64,000 nucleotides of DNA from assembly GCA_951640165.1 (NCBI GenBank), contig OX621257.1, positions 10,055,201 to 10,119,200 of the forward strand, written 5' to 3'. The stretch's first letter is position 1. Each line of letters opens with the position of its first letter. Under the pieces are notes generated by a model that saw nothing but the letters and a program-made list of their open reading frames with translations, had not been told where the DNA came from and did no database searches. Origin of the DNA: Pseudoips prasinana (lineage: Eukaryota; Arthropoda; Insecta; Lepidoptera; Nolidae). Below, piece after piece: positions 1 through 10,396 of this stretch. The translations under genes were made by a program, and so were the position numbers.

Positions 1-170
1 ATCTAGTTTAAGTCTAATATTTTTACTACATATTGTCAATGGTTCTGTCTATATTAAAGGTATTATTATTATGACGGACCTTGTGTTAATAACGACGGTC
101 GCGCTTTAATGCTACCACCGGATCCAATGCGCCCCAACTGAGATGACCCAGCGAAACAAACTCAGTGGGT

Positions 171-2284
171 TCATCTACTACCGGTTTCAACACGACCCAG
201 TTGAGACGGTCCGGCGAAACATATATTATAGTAACACTTGTCTGTTAATAAATGTCGAATCGTTTTTTTAAATAAATTTGTGGGCAAAGCTTTTAGTGCC
301 TGTGGTATTTTATTGTACACTCTAGGAGCCATACAGAAAAAACTTTTCCCCATAATCGCCGTTTTTGCCGAGTGTAGGCAAAGTTGGCTTTTGTCACGTC
401 TGTTACGCGGAAAGGTGTCAGATAGTCGTGGAAACAGGTGAGGGTTACATTTGACGAACGATGCAACTTCAAAAATATACAGGGACGGTAGAGTTAATAA
501 TTTATATTTTTTAAATAATTGGCTACAGCTTTCTGTCGATTCTAAATTAAACATAGCCCTTATACACCTTTTTTGGGCCTTAAACGCTATTTCTTTATTA
601 GTCGAGTTACCCCAAAATATGATGCCATAACGTAGCAGCGATGCAACTAATCCATAATATGCCATGATTAAGGCATCTGGGTTAATTATAGGGGCAAGTT
701 TGTATAAGACATACTCGGATGAGCTTAGCTTTTTAGTTAGGAATTCAATGTGTGCTTTCCAGTTCAATTTTGAGTCTATCATCACGCCTAGAAACTTTGT
801 GTCGTCAACTATATTTAATATTGTGTCATTGTATTGAGCTTTAATGACATTATCAGTCTGTAACCGTTGACTGAAATGCATTATCTTAGTCTTATCTAGG
901 TTAATTTTAAGATTATTCCTATTCAGCCAAGATATTATTAATGTCAAAGTTTTATTAATGTCATATTCATAAATGTCCTTATTATTACATGTTATTGTCA
1001 TTGTGCTGTCATCTGCAAAGAGGGTCATGGGGTGGTCAATAGCTTAAGGCATGTCATTCACATATAAAATAAATAATAGCGATCCAAGTACGCTGCCTTG
1101 TGGAACACCGTATATGGCCGTTCTTTCACCAGATATGTAAATTTCCTCTTTCTTTGTCTTAATATTTATTTTGGCTATTTCTGTGTACTGTTTTCTGTTA
1201 ACTAGGTACGACTGTAAGAGATTACGTATATTTCCCCTTATGCCGTATGCCTCTAGTTTCTGAAGTAAAACATTATGGTCCACATAGTCAAATGCTTGCG
1301 TCATATCGCAGTAAATTGCGCAAACCGGGATTCTCCTATCCATATTTACCATCACTTTATATAAGAAGTCATAAATTGCCATACTGGTTGTCCTGTTTTT
1401 CCTAAAACCTTTTTGTTCGTCGATTAAGATGTGCTTCTTTTCCAGATATGAGTACAGTTCTTTATAAATGTATTTTTCAAAAATGTTTGAAATGATCGGA
1501 ATAAGGGCAATTGGCCTATAGTTCTTCATATGTTCTTTATTATTCTTTTTATATAACGGTTTCACTATAGACACTTTCAAGGCATCTGGATATACACCTG
1601 AACAGATACACAGATTTATCAAATAGCTTAATTGCGTACAAATAAAGTCAGAAACATGCTTGATGACCTTTGTAGAAATTCCATCATATCCCGTACTATT
1701 TGTGGACTTTAAAGATTTTATGATGTTATTTATATCTGTGGGTATACTGGGGGCAACATAAATAGATTTTTGACGTGTTGTTATATTTGCTGTGACATTA
1801 TTTCCTGAACCAGCAATGGGTTGAATTTTATCTTCGAAATAGTTATTAAAGGCATTTGCTATTTCCTGAGGGTCATTTATCACTTTATTATCTACGTTGA
1901 TCTGGCGAATGGGTTCTTTAGGGAAAAAAGGTTTTGATTGATTTATTATATTCCATGACGTTTTTGATTTATTGGTCGAGGTTTTAATAGCATGATTATT
2001 TTGAGCACGTCTAGTTAATTTAATAATTGTTTAAATCTTTTTTTGTAATTTAATAAAATCATTTTGTTTGTAGTATTTGGTTTAAGTCTGTACCGCCATA
2101 GCAATTGCCGTTTCTTTTTGCTGCATAGTTTTATGCCATGCGATATCCATTTCGGTTTTCTAATCACCCGTATCGTTATCCATTTTAGTGGAAAACAAAG
2201 GTTATAGAAAAGTTGAAATGTGTCAATAAATATGTAAAAAGCTTTATTAGGATTATCCGTTTCATATATTTCTGAAGTAGTCAA
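171..2284 (-). pseudogene. LINE-A ORF2, reverse transcriptase part (broken)
   Basis: This is the RT domain and C-terminal part of ORF2. It would make cDNA on nicked target DNA. The segment 1883-1044 carries the fingers and palm: a YRPIALIP block, CDMTQAFDYVDH (catalytic Asp of motif A) and GVPQGSVLGSLLF (motif B). The segment 1028-171 opens with LFADDS (motif C) and continues into the typical LINE C-terminal region with YGIIFWGNS. These two segments are in the same frame and are separated only by a TAA at 1041-1043, between motifs B and C. Upstream, around 2025, the frame shifts into the linker at 2284-2015. With a stop inside the catalytic core and a frameshift, the copy cannot encode an active enzyme. 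Confidence 0.85.
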
Positions 2285-2300
2285 TTGTTTTATGCACTCT

Positions 2301-3044
2301 CTAAATTTTTATCATGTTATCTGCACAATAATCACGTCGTTTTATGCGCCAATATTTTAAAATAGCCGTTTTTTTCACTGAACACTTAATTATTTGGGCT
2401 GTGTGGTCCAAAAGTGCAAATTCAAATACCTCAGCTTTACATATTGCTGTAAAATTATGTGCGATATTGTCTATGCACGTGTGGCTATGTATCCTGGTTG
2501 GTTGTTTTAAAGCTAATTTTAGATTGAAATTTAGTAACAGACATTCGAATTCTAATGCAACCTTACTTTTTTTCATTAGATCAATATTAAAGTCTCCCGC
2601 CATTGCAATATGCACGTATTTCCTTTTAGACAGGGTTTTTAATATTTTTTCGAGTACTTCAAAGAACAAATTTATATTATTCATTTTTGGTACTCTGTAT
2701 ACACACAAAATAACAATATTATAATATATGAGCTCTACACCGCAACACTCAACTACACCCGTTATTGACAAGCTAGCTATTTGTGGCAAGTCTTTCCATT
2801 GATGCCCGTTTCTAATTAAAATGCAAGCACCACCACGCTTACTACCTTGTCTACAGAAAATTTATGCTAAACAGAAATTAGGAATTTGTAGGTGGCTTTC
2901 ACAACCTGACATAATAAAATGCTCAGTAATACAGAGTGCGTCAACGACAATGTTTTTTGTTGTAATTCCTCTAGGCAAACAGATAGAGCATCTGACTTAT
3001 TTGAAAGACCCGCTATGTTCTGATGCATTACGTATATGCTATTA
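2301..3044 (-). pseudogene. LINE-A ORF2, AP-like endonuclease part (broken)
   Basis: This is the N-terminal endonuclease of ORF2, which nicks target DNA. The open part 2789-2301 contains YRVPKM, the conserved MAGDFNIDL block (metal-binding Asp and Asn) and the late block LLDHTAQI, where an S/D-H pair is expected. The N-terminal block with CITEHF (the metal-binding Glu region) lies upstream at about 2950-2900 and is separated from the rest by a stop near 2865 and a frame change. The plus-strand copy at 62700-63464 shows the same blocks (ICITEHL, LAGDLNIDIL, LYDHTVQL). A further frameshift near 2295 separates it from the RT linker. Confidence 0.8.
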
Positions 3045-4292
3045 TTAACGAAAAAACTTCGTTTCAGTCTCTATTATATGTGTGGGTTTATGAGTCGTTA
3101 ATATAATTAAGTTATTATTTGGGGTCTGGGTGTTGAAGCATTGTATGTCACCAATTAAAGAGAGCAGACTGACAAAAATAGTCCGTAATCCAAAATTATT
3201 TAATTGACCTGACTTCCTAAAGAATGTGTTGAAGTCATAGTTGATCTTTGCATTTGAATCCAATAAATATTCATACTTGTATTTCCTAATATCCTGATAT
3301 AAAAGTTTATTAAAGCTCATGACTCGCCAGTTATACATATTTGAATAAAAATTATATTTATATGTTGGCAGACAGAGAATAATGTTAGTATGTGTTATGC
3401 CACTAAGGGTGTTTCTTATGTCTAATATTAGTTTAGAATAATTATTACTATTTTTAAAGTCCTGTTCACCAATAAGAATCACACAGTAATCACTCTTCGT
3501 GTAATTGTCAAGTTTTGTGTTTATTCCCCCCAGGAGATTACATATAGCTCCTCCAGGTGTTAAGTAATGACAAAACTTAAATTGCTTCTCAATCGTCTCT
3601 TCTGCTATAGATAAGACCTTGTTCTCCTTATTAGTACTTAAAATGCAGATTCTGTTTTGTTTGTCCTGTTCAATTAGATATTTTTTAGTGTCTCGCAGTA
3701 ATAAACCCTTTTTATTTGGAGATTCGCAGTACTTTGGTTCATTGTCCACGCTAGACTTTTGAACGAGGGTCTTTGGCGGCGACTTTGCGTGTTGAATTCC
3801 CTCCACACTACAGATTGATCCAGCTGTACCGAAGGAAATGTGTCCAACATCGCTAGGGGTCTGTGTAAGCGGGGCGGTTTCATACTGATTAGTCATACTT
3901 AACTTTGTCGGGGTAGAAAAGCAGCTCGTTCTTAAGATATGTCTCTTCCGTGCAGACTTAGGTGTACCACTCTTTCTTTCTAGTAAATTTACTTTCTTAT
4001 ACGTTTCAATTACTTTTAGGTATTGGCCTATGTCCGTTTTTAGGCGAAAGTTTTCACTGTTAAGGTTATCAATCTCCAGATGAGCGCCTTCCAATTTCAT
4101 GGTTAGTCTCCTGATTGTATCAGTATACCAAGTAATAGTATCGCTGTCATTCACTGACGTGTTAGGCAAACTCATCATAGTCGTCTCCATTAATATGGAA
4201 TTATTACTTAAGTTATAGTTACAGATATTATCCATTGAGTTGGCCTTTGATGGTTTTCTGACCGTTATATTATCTATTTCAAAGTTGTCCAT
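3045..4292 (-). CDS. LINE-A ORF1 protein, SGNH-hydrolase-like
   Basis: An uninterrupted frame of about 415 aa if it starts at the Met at 4292; an earlier in-frame Met at 4451 lies inside tRNA-like leader sequence and is less likely. The N-terminal 100 residues include a probable coiled coil (RRLTMKLEGAHLEIDNLNSE). The C-terminal half has the layout of the esterase-like domain seen in ORF1 of CR1-type LINEs: an ILSTN block, a TPGG turn, a CVILIGEQDF strand where such proteins carry GxND, and a final NNFG block. The residues expected to be catalytic (Ser in block I, Asn in block III, Asp/His in block V) all appear replaced, so the domain is probably structural or RNA-binding. ORF1 proteins normally coat LINE RNA. 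The SGNH assignment is inference from pattern only. Confidence 0.65.
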   Translation of the reverse strand: MDNFEIDNITVRKPSKANSMDNICNYNLSNNSILMETTMMSLPNTSVNDSDTITWYTDTIRRLTMKLEGAHLEIDNLNSENFRLKTDIGQYLKVIETYKKVNLLERKSGTPKSARKRHILRTSCFSTPTKLSMTNQYETAPLTQTPSDVGHISFGTAGSICSVEGIQHAKSPPKTLVQKSSVDNEPKYCESPNKKGLLLRDTKKYLIEQDKQNRICILSTNKENKVLSIAEETIEKQFKFCHYLTPGGAICNLLGGINTKLDNYTKSDYCVILIGEQDFKNSNNYSKLILDIRNTLSGITHTNIILCLPTYKYNFYSNMYNWRVMSFNKLLYQDIRKYKYEYLLDSNAKINYDFNTFFRKSGQLNNFGLRTIFVSLLSLIGDIQCFNTQTPNNNLIILTTHKPTHIIETETKFFR

Positions 4293-4389
4293 TTTTAGTG
4301 TCGACCGCAATTTAAATAAAATTAAAATGTAAAAATAATATGTAAAAAGGAGTAAAAAATTCAAAATGTACAAAAAGTGATACAGTAGA

Positions 4390-4456
4390 CTTGCGTGATT
4401 TGAACCTGCGATCTTATATATAACAGGCCTCTTGCTTTCCAACTGTGCCACGACGC
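4390..4456 (-). other. tRNA-like sequence in the LINE-A leader
   Basis: Read on the minus strand, the sequence just upstream of ORF1 resembles a tRNA: an A-box-like TGGCACAGTTGG and a B-box-like GGTTCAAATC about 35 bases later, with flanks of tRNA length. Acceptor-stem pairing is not convincing, so it is not called as a functional tRNA gene. It may be an internal Pol III promoter remnant, a SINE head, or a real tRNA gene at the 5' junction of the element. Confidence 0.4.
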
Positions 4457-4999
4457 TTCGTTAATAACGATACAAAAATGGGGTTTGCTTCGTAGGGTGA
4501 AGTATAGACTCAGTTAGTCATCGGCTTGAGGTCGTCGTTTATAACCATATAAGGTAATGGAGGTATGCAAAGCATGCACTGTCACAATGATGAATCACAC
4601 CGCAACACTCGAAACAAGTTTTGTATTAGATTTCTGTTGTTTCTTTTTTAGTTTTTTGTTGTTTATTCACACACCACTTAGTTTATTTTAATACTGTTTT
4701 TTTTATTATTCCCCCTGGTACTTTGCACTTTCGTTTTATTTACATTTCACTATTAAATACTTGTATTTGTATTTTTTTTTTATTTTTTACTACGGAGCTA
4801 TCACTTTGTATGTGCTGCCAGCGGGGCGTGCGCGCGCGAACTCCGTTGTATAACACAGAGAATAAGCAATGCCATACAACGTTTAGTTTATAGCATTATA
4901 GTTAAAATTTCTTATTTAATTTTAGATCTAGTTTCCATAAGATTTTATTATCTCGTTTTTGCTTCTGTATTTACCGAGAATTAATATATAGTTAATTAG
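4457..4999. other. Non-coding gap, AT-rich
   Basis: No supported gene. It contains T-rich tracts (4650-4790), a GC-rich patch with CGCGCGCG near 4830, the LINE-E tail remnant described separately, and at 4995-4999 the left ATTAG copy of the BEL-1 target duplication. Confidence 0.6.
4853..4917 (+). repeat. Remnant of the 3' end of the YLDD-type LINE (LINE-E)
   Basis: The first 29 bases nearly match 45421-45449 in the last coding part of LINE-E, and the following 36 bases match its 3' terminus at about 45536-45572. The 85 or so bases between are missing, so this is a short internally deleted tail of the same family in the same orientation. It ends at the same point as LINE-E, which supports placing that 3' terminus near 45572. 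Confidence 0.75.
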
Positions 5000-5238
5000 T
5001 GTCTCGTTTTGGACATAAATAAAACCCCCAGATAGCTTTACACTTGTATTTCTACAGATAAATAGGTTATTTTACATAATTTAACGGAGCGATCAACTTT
5101 GTGCGGACACGAAAATTTTTTACTAGTAAACAATGTCGGTACCTTATACAATAAAGAAAAAATGTTAAACTCTAAACAATATACTACGAGTAATGTTAGC
5201 GAAACTTATTGCTCTGAATGGAATGCTAGGCGCCAACA
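5000..5238 (-). repeat. BEL-1 3' LTR
   Basis: A 239-bp terminal repeat with TG/CA ends, 236 of 239 positions identical to the LTR at 12570-12808. It is the 3' LTR because the element reads on the minus strand. ATTAG lies immediately outside. Plus-strand motifs such as AATAAA are shared by both LTRs, but which one functions in the minus sense is not clear. Confidence 0.96.
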
Positions 5239-5248
5239 TCCTCCCGCC
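5239..5248 (-). other. BEL-1 polypurine tract
   Basis: Directly inside the 3' LTR the minus strand reads GGCGGGAGGA, a purine-rich run in the position where plus-strand DNA synthesis is primed. It sits between the integrase stop and the LTR. Confidence 0.7.
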
Positions 5249-5261
5249 GTTGAAATCTTCA

Positions 5262-6422
5262 GTTTCAACCCTTTATTTCATCTGAGGAAAGCAGGGGGCA
5301 GAGGCGTACTAAAGGACGTCGTACAATTCCCCTATAGGTCTTCACATCAGCAACGTGAGAAATTCCATCTGATCCAGGAAACAATTTTTGGACTCGTCCC
5401 AGTCTCCAACACAGAGGCGGCGTATTATCCTCTTTCAGAAGGACTAAATCACCAATGTTCAGGCTTGACTTATCGGTTCTCCATTTACTACGTTGTTGTA
5501 AGTCAGCGATATATTCCTGCTGCCACCGACGCCAGAAATGTTGATGAATTTGCTGTATTCGTTGGTATCGTTGTAGATTATTTGAATTGCGGTCTTCTAA
5601 GGCAGGTGATGGAAGAGCGGTGAGAGGCCGGCCAATAAGAAAGTGACCAGGGGTAAGGCAAAGAAGATCATCAGGCGATGAGGATAACGGGCAAAGTGGA
5701 CGACTATTTAGAATGGATTCTACATGTGCAAAAAGGGTAGACAGCTCTTCAAAAGTTAAATGAGAATTGCCCATCACACTTTTTATATGATACTTGGCCG
5801 ATTTTACACCGGCTTCCCAGATACCACCAAAGTGAGGGGCGTAGGAGGGTGAGAACACAAAATTGATCCCTTCCCGACTTGCAAAATCAGAAAGAGAGTC
5901 CGCGTTAATCTTAAAAAAATGCTTAAGTTCCTTAACACCAGATACAAAATTACGACCATTATCGCAAAACACCTCTAATGGCCTTCCACGTCGTGACACA
6001 AACCGTCGAAAAGTAATAATGAAGGCATCTTTAGTTAAATCACTTACAGCCTCAAGATGGACACAATTATACGTAAGGCATACAAAAAGACAAAGATAAC
6101 CTTTAACAAATTTCGAACCGCGTCCCTTCCTATTTAGAATAAAAAAGGGACCGGCGAAGTCTATGCCTACAGTACTGAATGGGAAGTTAGGCGTGACCCT
6201 TTGGGAAGGTAAATTACCCATTATAGGTTCCAATGGCTTAGCTTGAAACCGCCGACACTTGGTGCATTGACGAGCAGTATGTCGAACAAGACGTCTGCCA
6301 TTAATAGGCCAAATGTAGTCTCTAATAATTCCCAGTAGCAACTGAGGTCCTGCATGTAGATTTCGAATATGTTCATATTGAAATATTAATTTAGTGAGAT
6401 GATGAGATGCATCAAGCAACAC
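5262..6422 (-). pseudogene. BEL-1 integrase with DUF5641-like tail
   Basis: A 385-aa open segment encoding the integrase part of Pol, which joins cDNA to host DNA. It starts in the His/Cys zinc region (HHLTKLI, then CTKCRR) and has the catalytic triad in GIDFAGPF (about residue 88), CDNGRNF (about 154) and GIWEAG (about 199). The C-terminal part holds the LTPGHFLIGRPL and WRLGRV blocks of the BEL-specific tail. The frame continues upstream past the annotated Met but meets a TAA at 6447-6449, so the integrase is cut off from RNase H. It ends about 20 bases before the polypurine tract. Confidence 0.92.
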
Positions 6423-6449
6423 AGGGTGTTTTTTATCATAATGATATTA

Positions 6450-6888
6450 TGAGGAATCAATACGACCGCCAACTCGAATTAATTGATCATTGGGGCAATA
6501 AAAAGGAGTCAATGATAAAAGTTTAGATTTAGATTTTAATGAGCAGCCGTGGGCGAGATAGCTTGTATTCACTTGGTAATGACTATTGCTGTGCTAAACG
6601 ACACAAGTTAATAAATGACTTTTGTAGCTCACTTGTTTTTAAAGTACCTGATACTATAGATTTATTGCAAGTCTTTAATTTTAAATTATTAATATAATAG
6701 GCAAATATCCGATTTAAGTGATCTTAACTTTGATAGTTCTGAAAATTAATAAAACATTCTGTTGAAGTTTCTAAATTAACAATTGCAGAATTTTGTTTTA
6801 TTTCCGGTAAGTTGTTCACATTCACTTCATTGTTATTTAAAACAGGCCAAGTGTCTTCAGATTGTAATAAATATTGTGGACCTGACCA
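6450..6888 (-). pseudogene. BEL-1 decayed linker between RNase H and integrase
   Basis: No long frame survives. Short stretches on the minus strand still match the equivalent region of BEL-2, for example VGGRI just before the integrase zinc region. It is the most eroded part of the pol gene. Confidence 0.6.
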
Positions 6889-7318
6889 TCATAACAAACT
6901 GTCTTTAATATGATTAGGACTGACCCCCCTAGATATGAGATCAGCTGGATTGACTGATGTTGGAACGTGACGCCAAGAACTTATGTCTGTCAGTTCACAA
7001 ATTTCGAAAACTCTATTTGCAACAAAGGTTTTAAGATTCTTAAAACTGGAATGAAGCCATGCCAGAACAATACTGGAATCACTCCAATAAACCTCACTAT
7101 TTACCTTATACCGCAAGGAATCTCTGACCGCCTTACACAATCTAGCGGCCAAGAGCGCAGCACAGAGCTCTAAGCGTGGGATCGTTGTAGGTTTAGTTGG
7201 CGCAATCTTGGATTTAGCACACAATAATTTTACAGTGACTTCATTAGCAGAGTTCACTGATCGTGCATATATACAAGCTCCATACGCAGTTTGAGAAGCA
7301 TCACAGAAACAGTGAAGT
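6889..7318 (-). pseudogene. BEL-1 RNase H segment
   Basis: The open part encodes EVTVKLLCAKSK, IPRLELCAALLAARL (the RNase H Glu) and VYWSDSSIVLAWL (a catalytic Asp), the same blocks as in BEL-2. The first Asp block (HCFCDASQTAYGA) lies in the same frame up to about 7318, where a frameshift separates it from RT. It would remove the RNA template during cDNA synthesis. Confidence 0.88.
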
Positions 7319-7882
7319 TTTTATGTTCCCAAGTGCGGATAGAGAATCTGTAAACTTAGCCCAGCTCAAAGCAATATTTTCAGGAATTGGATCATCCCAA
7401 CCTGATTTCTCCAGCCAAAGCTGTTGTAATAAAACCTTGGTTTGCATTACACACGGACTGAGTAAACCCAAGGGGTCGAAAATTTTAAATAAATTAGACA
7501 ATATTGAACGTTTAGTCGGGTGATTGCTATCGAAAGGAACTGGGAATTGCACTGGAAAATGCAGTGTATCTGTCGATGGATCCCAGCCCAAACCAAGGGT
7601 ACTAGAAGACTCACTGAGTGTTAACTTTTCACTAACATCTAAAGAACATGAGTCAAAAATGCTAGGTATGTTAGTTTTAAGTTTTCTTAGATTAAAGCAA
7701 CCTAATTTAAGTGCCTCAGTAACCCCTAGAAGAATATGTTTTAATTCGTGTTCACTATCATGAGATGTAATCATGTCATCCACATAAAAGTCGCGCTGAA
7801 TTACATTTTTAATGGTTTCATCTGAATTTTCTTCTCCTAGTTGCCACAGACAACGTGTACTCAAATAACTGGAACTTGCCAT
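7301..7882 (-). pseudogene. BEL-1 reverse transcriptase, C-terminal half
   Basis: A 193-aa segment starting just after the TYG block, with STRCLWQL and the catalytic DFYVDDMI box, then the connection with LFKIFDPLGLLSP. It is separated from the N-terminal RT half by a short duplication at about 7892-7909 that changes the frame, and from RNase H by another frameshift near 7318. Confidence 0.9.
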
Positions 7883-7891
7883 GCCGTAAGT

Positions 7892-7909
7892 TATAGTATA
7901 GTATAGTAT
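7892..7909 (-). repeat. ATAGT pentamer tandem inside BEL-1 RT
   Basis: Three consecutive ATAGT units interrupt the RT coding sequence at the point where BEL-2 has only a few bases before its TYG codons. A two-unit (10-bp) gain would explain the loss of frame. Confidence 0.7.
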
Positions 7910-9107
7910 TTAGTTTTAACGTTTTAATAGGTTGGGACTCATCTTCTCTCCATAATATGAGTTGGAGATTTCGGTCCTCCTCATTAATTTGCACCTGGCG
8001 ATAAATTTTCTCTATATCGCCGGTCAGGAGGTACTTGTGTTGTCTAGCTCGTACTAGAATGGAGAATAGAGAGTCCTGCATATTTTGACCTATCATAAGG
8101 ATGTCATTGATTGACAATCCAGATGAAGTAGGTGCCGATCCATCAAAAACAACACGAATTTTAGTGGATTCACTGCCATCCTTAAACACGGCGTGATGAC
8201 ACAAAAAATATGATAAAATTGGTCGTAATACATCAGACTGTGAGAGATGACCCAACTGTTCATACTCCCTTATAAAGTTGACATATTGTGACTTGAGTTG
8301 TGGGTTCTTTCTGAATCTTTTCTCTAAATTGTGAAAACGTTTTTTTGCTAGTGTATGTGATTCTCCAAGACAATTAGGTGAATCTATGAGTGGTAATCGA
8401 ACAGAAAATCTGCCGGTATTTAATCTTGTTATATTAATTAAAAAGTGTTTTTCACATAAACTTTCATCGTGACTCAACAGCGATTTTAATGGCACTTCCT
8501 CAAGCTGCCAAAACTTTGATATTTCTGCATTAAAATCATTTTCTGATTTAACGGAAGTCAAAGAATGATGACATTGAATATTAGATATATTATTTAAATT
8601 GCTTATTTGGATTGGGCCTGAAACGAGCCAACCAAACTGAGAATTTCTTAAAGTGGGATTATTGGGGCCTAAAGAACGCTGTTCGCAGCCAAGAATATCC
8701 CAAAATAAATCTGCTCCAATCAGTAAGTCAATAGCGGAGGATTTATTAAAACTAGGGTCAGCAAGGTGTACCTCAGGAGGTATTGGCAGTTGCTGAGTGT
8801 TTATTGTGTATCTGGGAATGTTACTTGTTAATTCCGGTAATATTAAGAACGTTGTTGTAACGTTAAACGGTTTAATCAACGATTTTAATTGCGCCACACA
8901 ACTCTCCGTGACTTTACTATTGACATGATTGCCGATGCCGACAATGTTAATATAATTGTTTAACAATGAATTACCTAATAACGATAATTTTTCTTTAAGT
9001 GATTGCGTCATAAAGGACGATTGACTGCCGCAATCTAACAAGGCACGTACTTGTTCTGTTTTATTTGTTGTAGGGTTACACACCTCAACTAAAGCAGTAG
9101 ATAGTAA
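7910..9107 (-). pseudogene. BEL-1 protease and N-terminal reverse transcriptase
   Basis: The frame begins at the mariner junction (9107) and encodes LLSTALVEV followed by ALLDCGSQSSF, the aspartic protease site with DCG in place of the DTG seen in BEL-2. It continues through the RT N-terminal region: KIRVVFDGSAP, the LLTGDIEKIYRQV block with the motif A Asp, and LILWRED. The apparent Met at 9158 and the first 16 residues of that frame come from the mariner terminal repeat, not from BEL-1. Confidence 0.9.
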
Positions 9108-9109
9108 TA

Positions 9110-10396
9110 TTAGGTCTTTACCTATGAAATTGCCGTTCTGCAGTACTGGCCATTTCAAATCAAAATAATTTTTGTTTGGCTAAGAATTCTAATTTCAAAT
9201 TAATTTTATTTTAAAAACATGGATTCTTTTTTCCAAAAGTAGTCATTTCTTTATTGATTAGTGTTACATTTTCATCGCATTTCAATCTTTTTCGTCATCA
9301 TGGATACGTTAAAAATTCGAGTAATTATGGAATATGAGTACCGTCGTGGCAGCAACGCGGCACAAGCGGCACGCAACATCAACGACGTTTACGGAGCTAA
9401 CACTACAAACCAACGCACCACCTGTTATTGGTTTGCTCGCTTCCGTTCTGGAAATTTCGACCTGAAAAATGAACCTCGCGGTCGTCCGAAGACTTTGGTC
9501 GACAATGACGAATTAAAGGCGGTTGTGGAAGCTGATGATACACAATCTACGGCTGAATTAGCAGCAGCTTTCGACGTTAGCGTCAAAACAATATTGGTCC
9601 ATTTGCGTCAAATTGGCAAGGTAAAAAAGCTTGACAAATGGGTGCCCCACGAACTCAATGATCGCCAGCGCGAAGTACGCGTCGAGACGTGCCTTGCACT
9701 GCTCAACAGACACACAAATGAAGGAATTTTGAACCGCATTGTTACCTGCGATGAAAAATGGATTCTGTTTGATAACCGCAAGCGCTCAGCAAGTTGGTTG
9801 GATCCTGGTTCAGCACCTAAACAATGCCCTAAACGAAACTTACCCCTAGAAAAGTGATGGTCACTGTTTGGTGGTCTAGCGCCGGTGTGATTCATCACAG
9901 CTTCTTACCAAACGGGGTGAGCATTACTGCAGATGTGTACTGTGAAGAACTGAGCACAATGATGGAGAAGCTGGCGCATCTCCAATCAGCATTGGTCAAT
10001 CGCTCGTCTCCGCTGCTCCTGCACGACAACGCGCGACCTCATACTGCACAGCAGACGGTCTCCAAGTTGCAAGAACTGGGGTTGGAAGCTCTCCGTCATC
10101 CGCCCTACTCACCAGACCTTGCGCCTACAGACTACTACTTTTTCCAGAATTTGGATAACTTCTTGGCGGGAAAAAAATTCAATACCCGAGAGGCAGTACA
10201 AAATGCCTTTGAAGAATTTGTTGCCTCCCGTCCAGCTGATTTCTTTAAGAAGGGCATCAATAAACTGCCACTGCGATGGCAAAGATGCATTGATTGCATG
10301 GGTGATTACTTCGATTAATACAAATAAAAAAATTCATGAAAAAAATTCGTTTAAATTTTTTCATACAAAACGGCAATTTCATGGGTAAAGACCTAT
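9110..10396 (+). mobile_element. Mariner element, copy 1, nested in BEL-1
   Basis: A 1287-bp mariner with terminal inverted repeats of about 28 bp (TAGGTCTTTACC at both ends, few mismatches), flanked by TA at 9108-9109 and 10397-10398. Removing the element and one TA rejoins the BEL-1 gag and protease frames exactly, which fixes the boundaries. Copy 2 at 55328-56614 has the same length and I see only two substitutions and two one-base indels between them. The transposase resembles the cecropia group. Confidence 0.96.
9300..10318 (+). pseudogene. Mariner transposase, copy 1, one-base frameshift
   Basis: This encodes a DD34D transposase of about 339 aa that cuts and pastes the element between TA sites. 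The N-terminal half has the two helix-turn-helix regions, the WVPHEL linker and TCDEKW with the first catalytic Asp. The C-terminal half has LHDNARPH (second Asp) and DLAPTDYYFF (third Asp, 34 residues later), ending YFD. One A is missing from an A run near 9838-9840 relative to copy 2, so the frame stops at 9857 and resumes at 9854. The last third is intact here, unlike in copy 2. Confidence 0.95.

Larger units (their letters stand above)
1..4456 (-). mobile_element. CR1-like LINE (LINE-A), decayed
   Basis: This is a non-LTR retrotransposon on the minus strand: tRNA-like leader (4390-4456), ORF1 (4292-3045), ORF2 with endonuclease and reverse transcriptase (about 3044-171), then a 3' UTR running to the window edge. 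A second copy of the same family lies on the plus strand at 60165-64000, and its ORF1, endonuclease and RT segments align with this one, which confirms the order. The 3' part near 130-222 contains two diverged copies of a roughly 60-bp unit. An SGNH-like ORF1 followed by AP endonuclease and RT suits the CR1 group, but the clade is inferred from memory of family architecture. The 3' terminus may lie outside the window. Confidence 0.8.

Noticed and set aside
2344..2724. 126-codon plus-strand frame
   Set aside because: Antisense of the LINE-A endonuclease.
9111..9158. Met at 9158 as the start of a BEL-1 Pol protein
   Set aside because: These codons are the reverse strand of the mariner terminal repeat; the same sequence occurs at 55328-55376.
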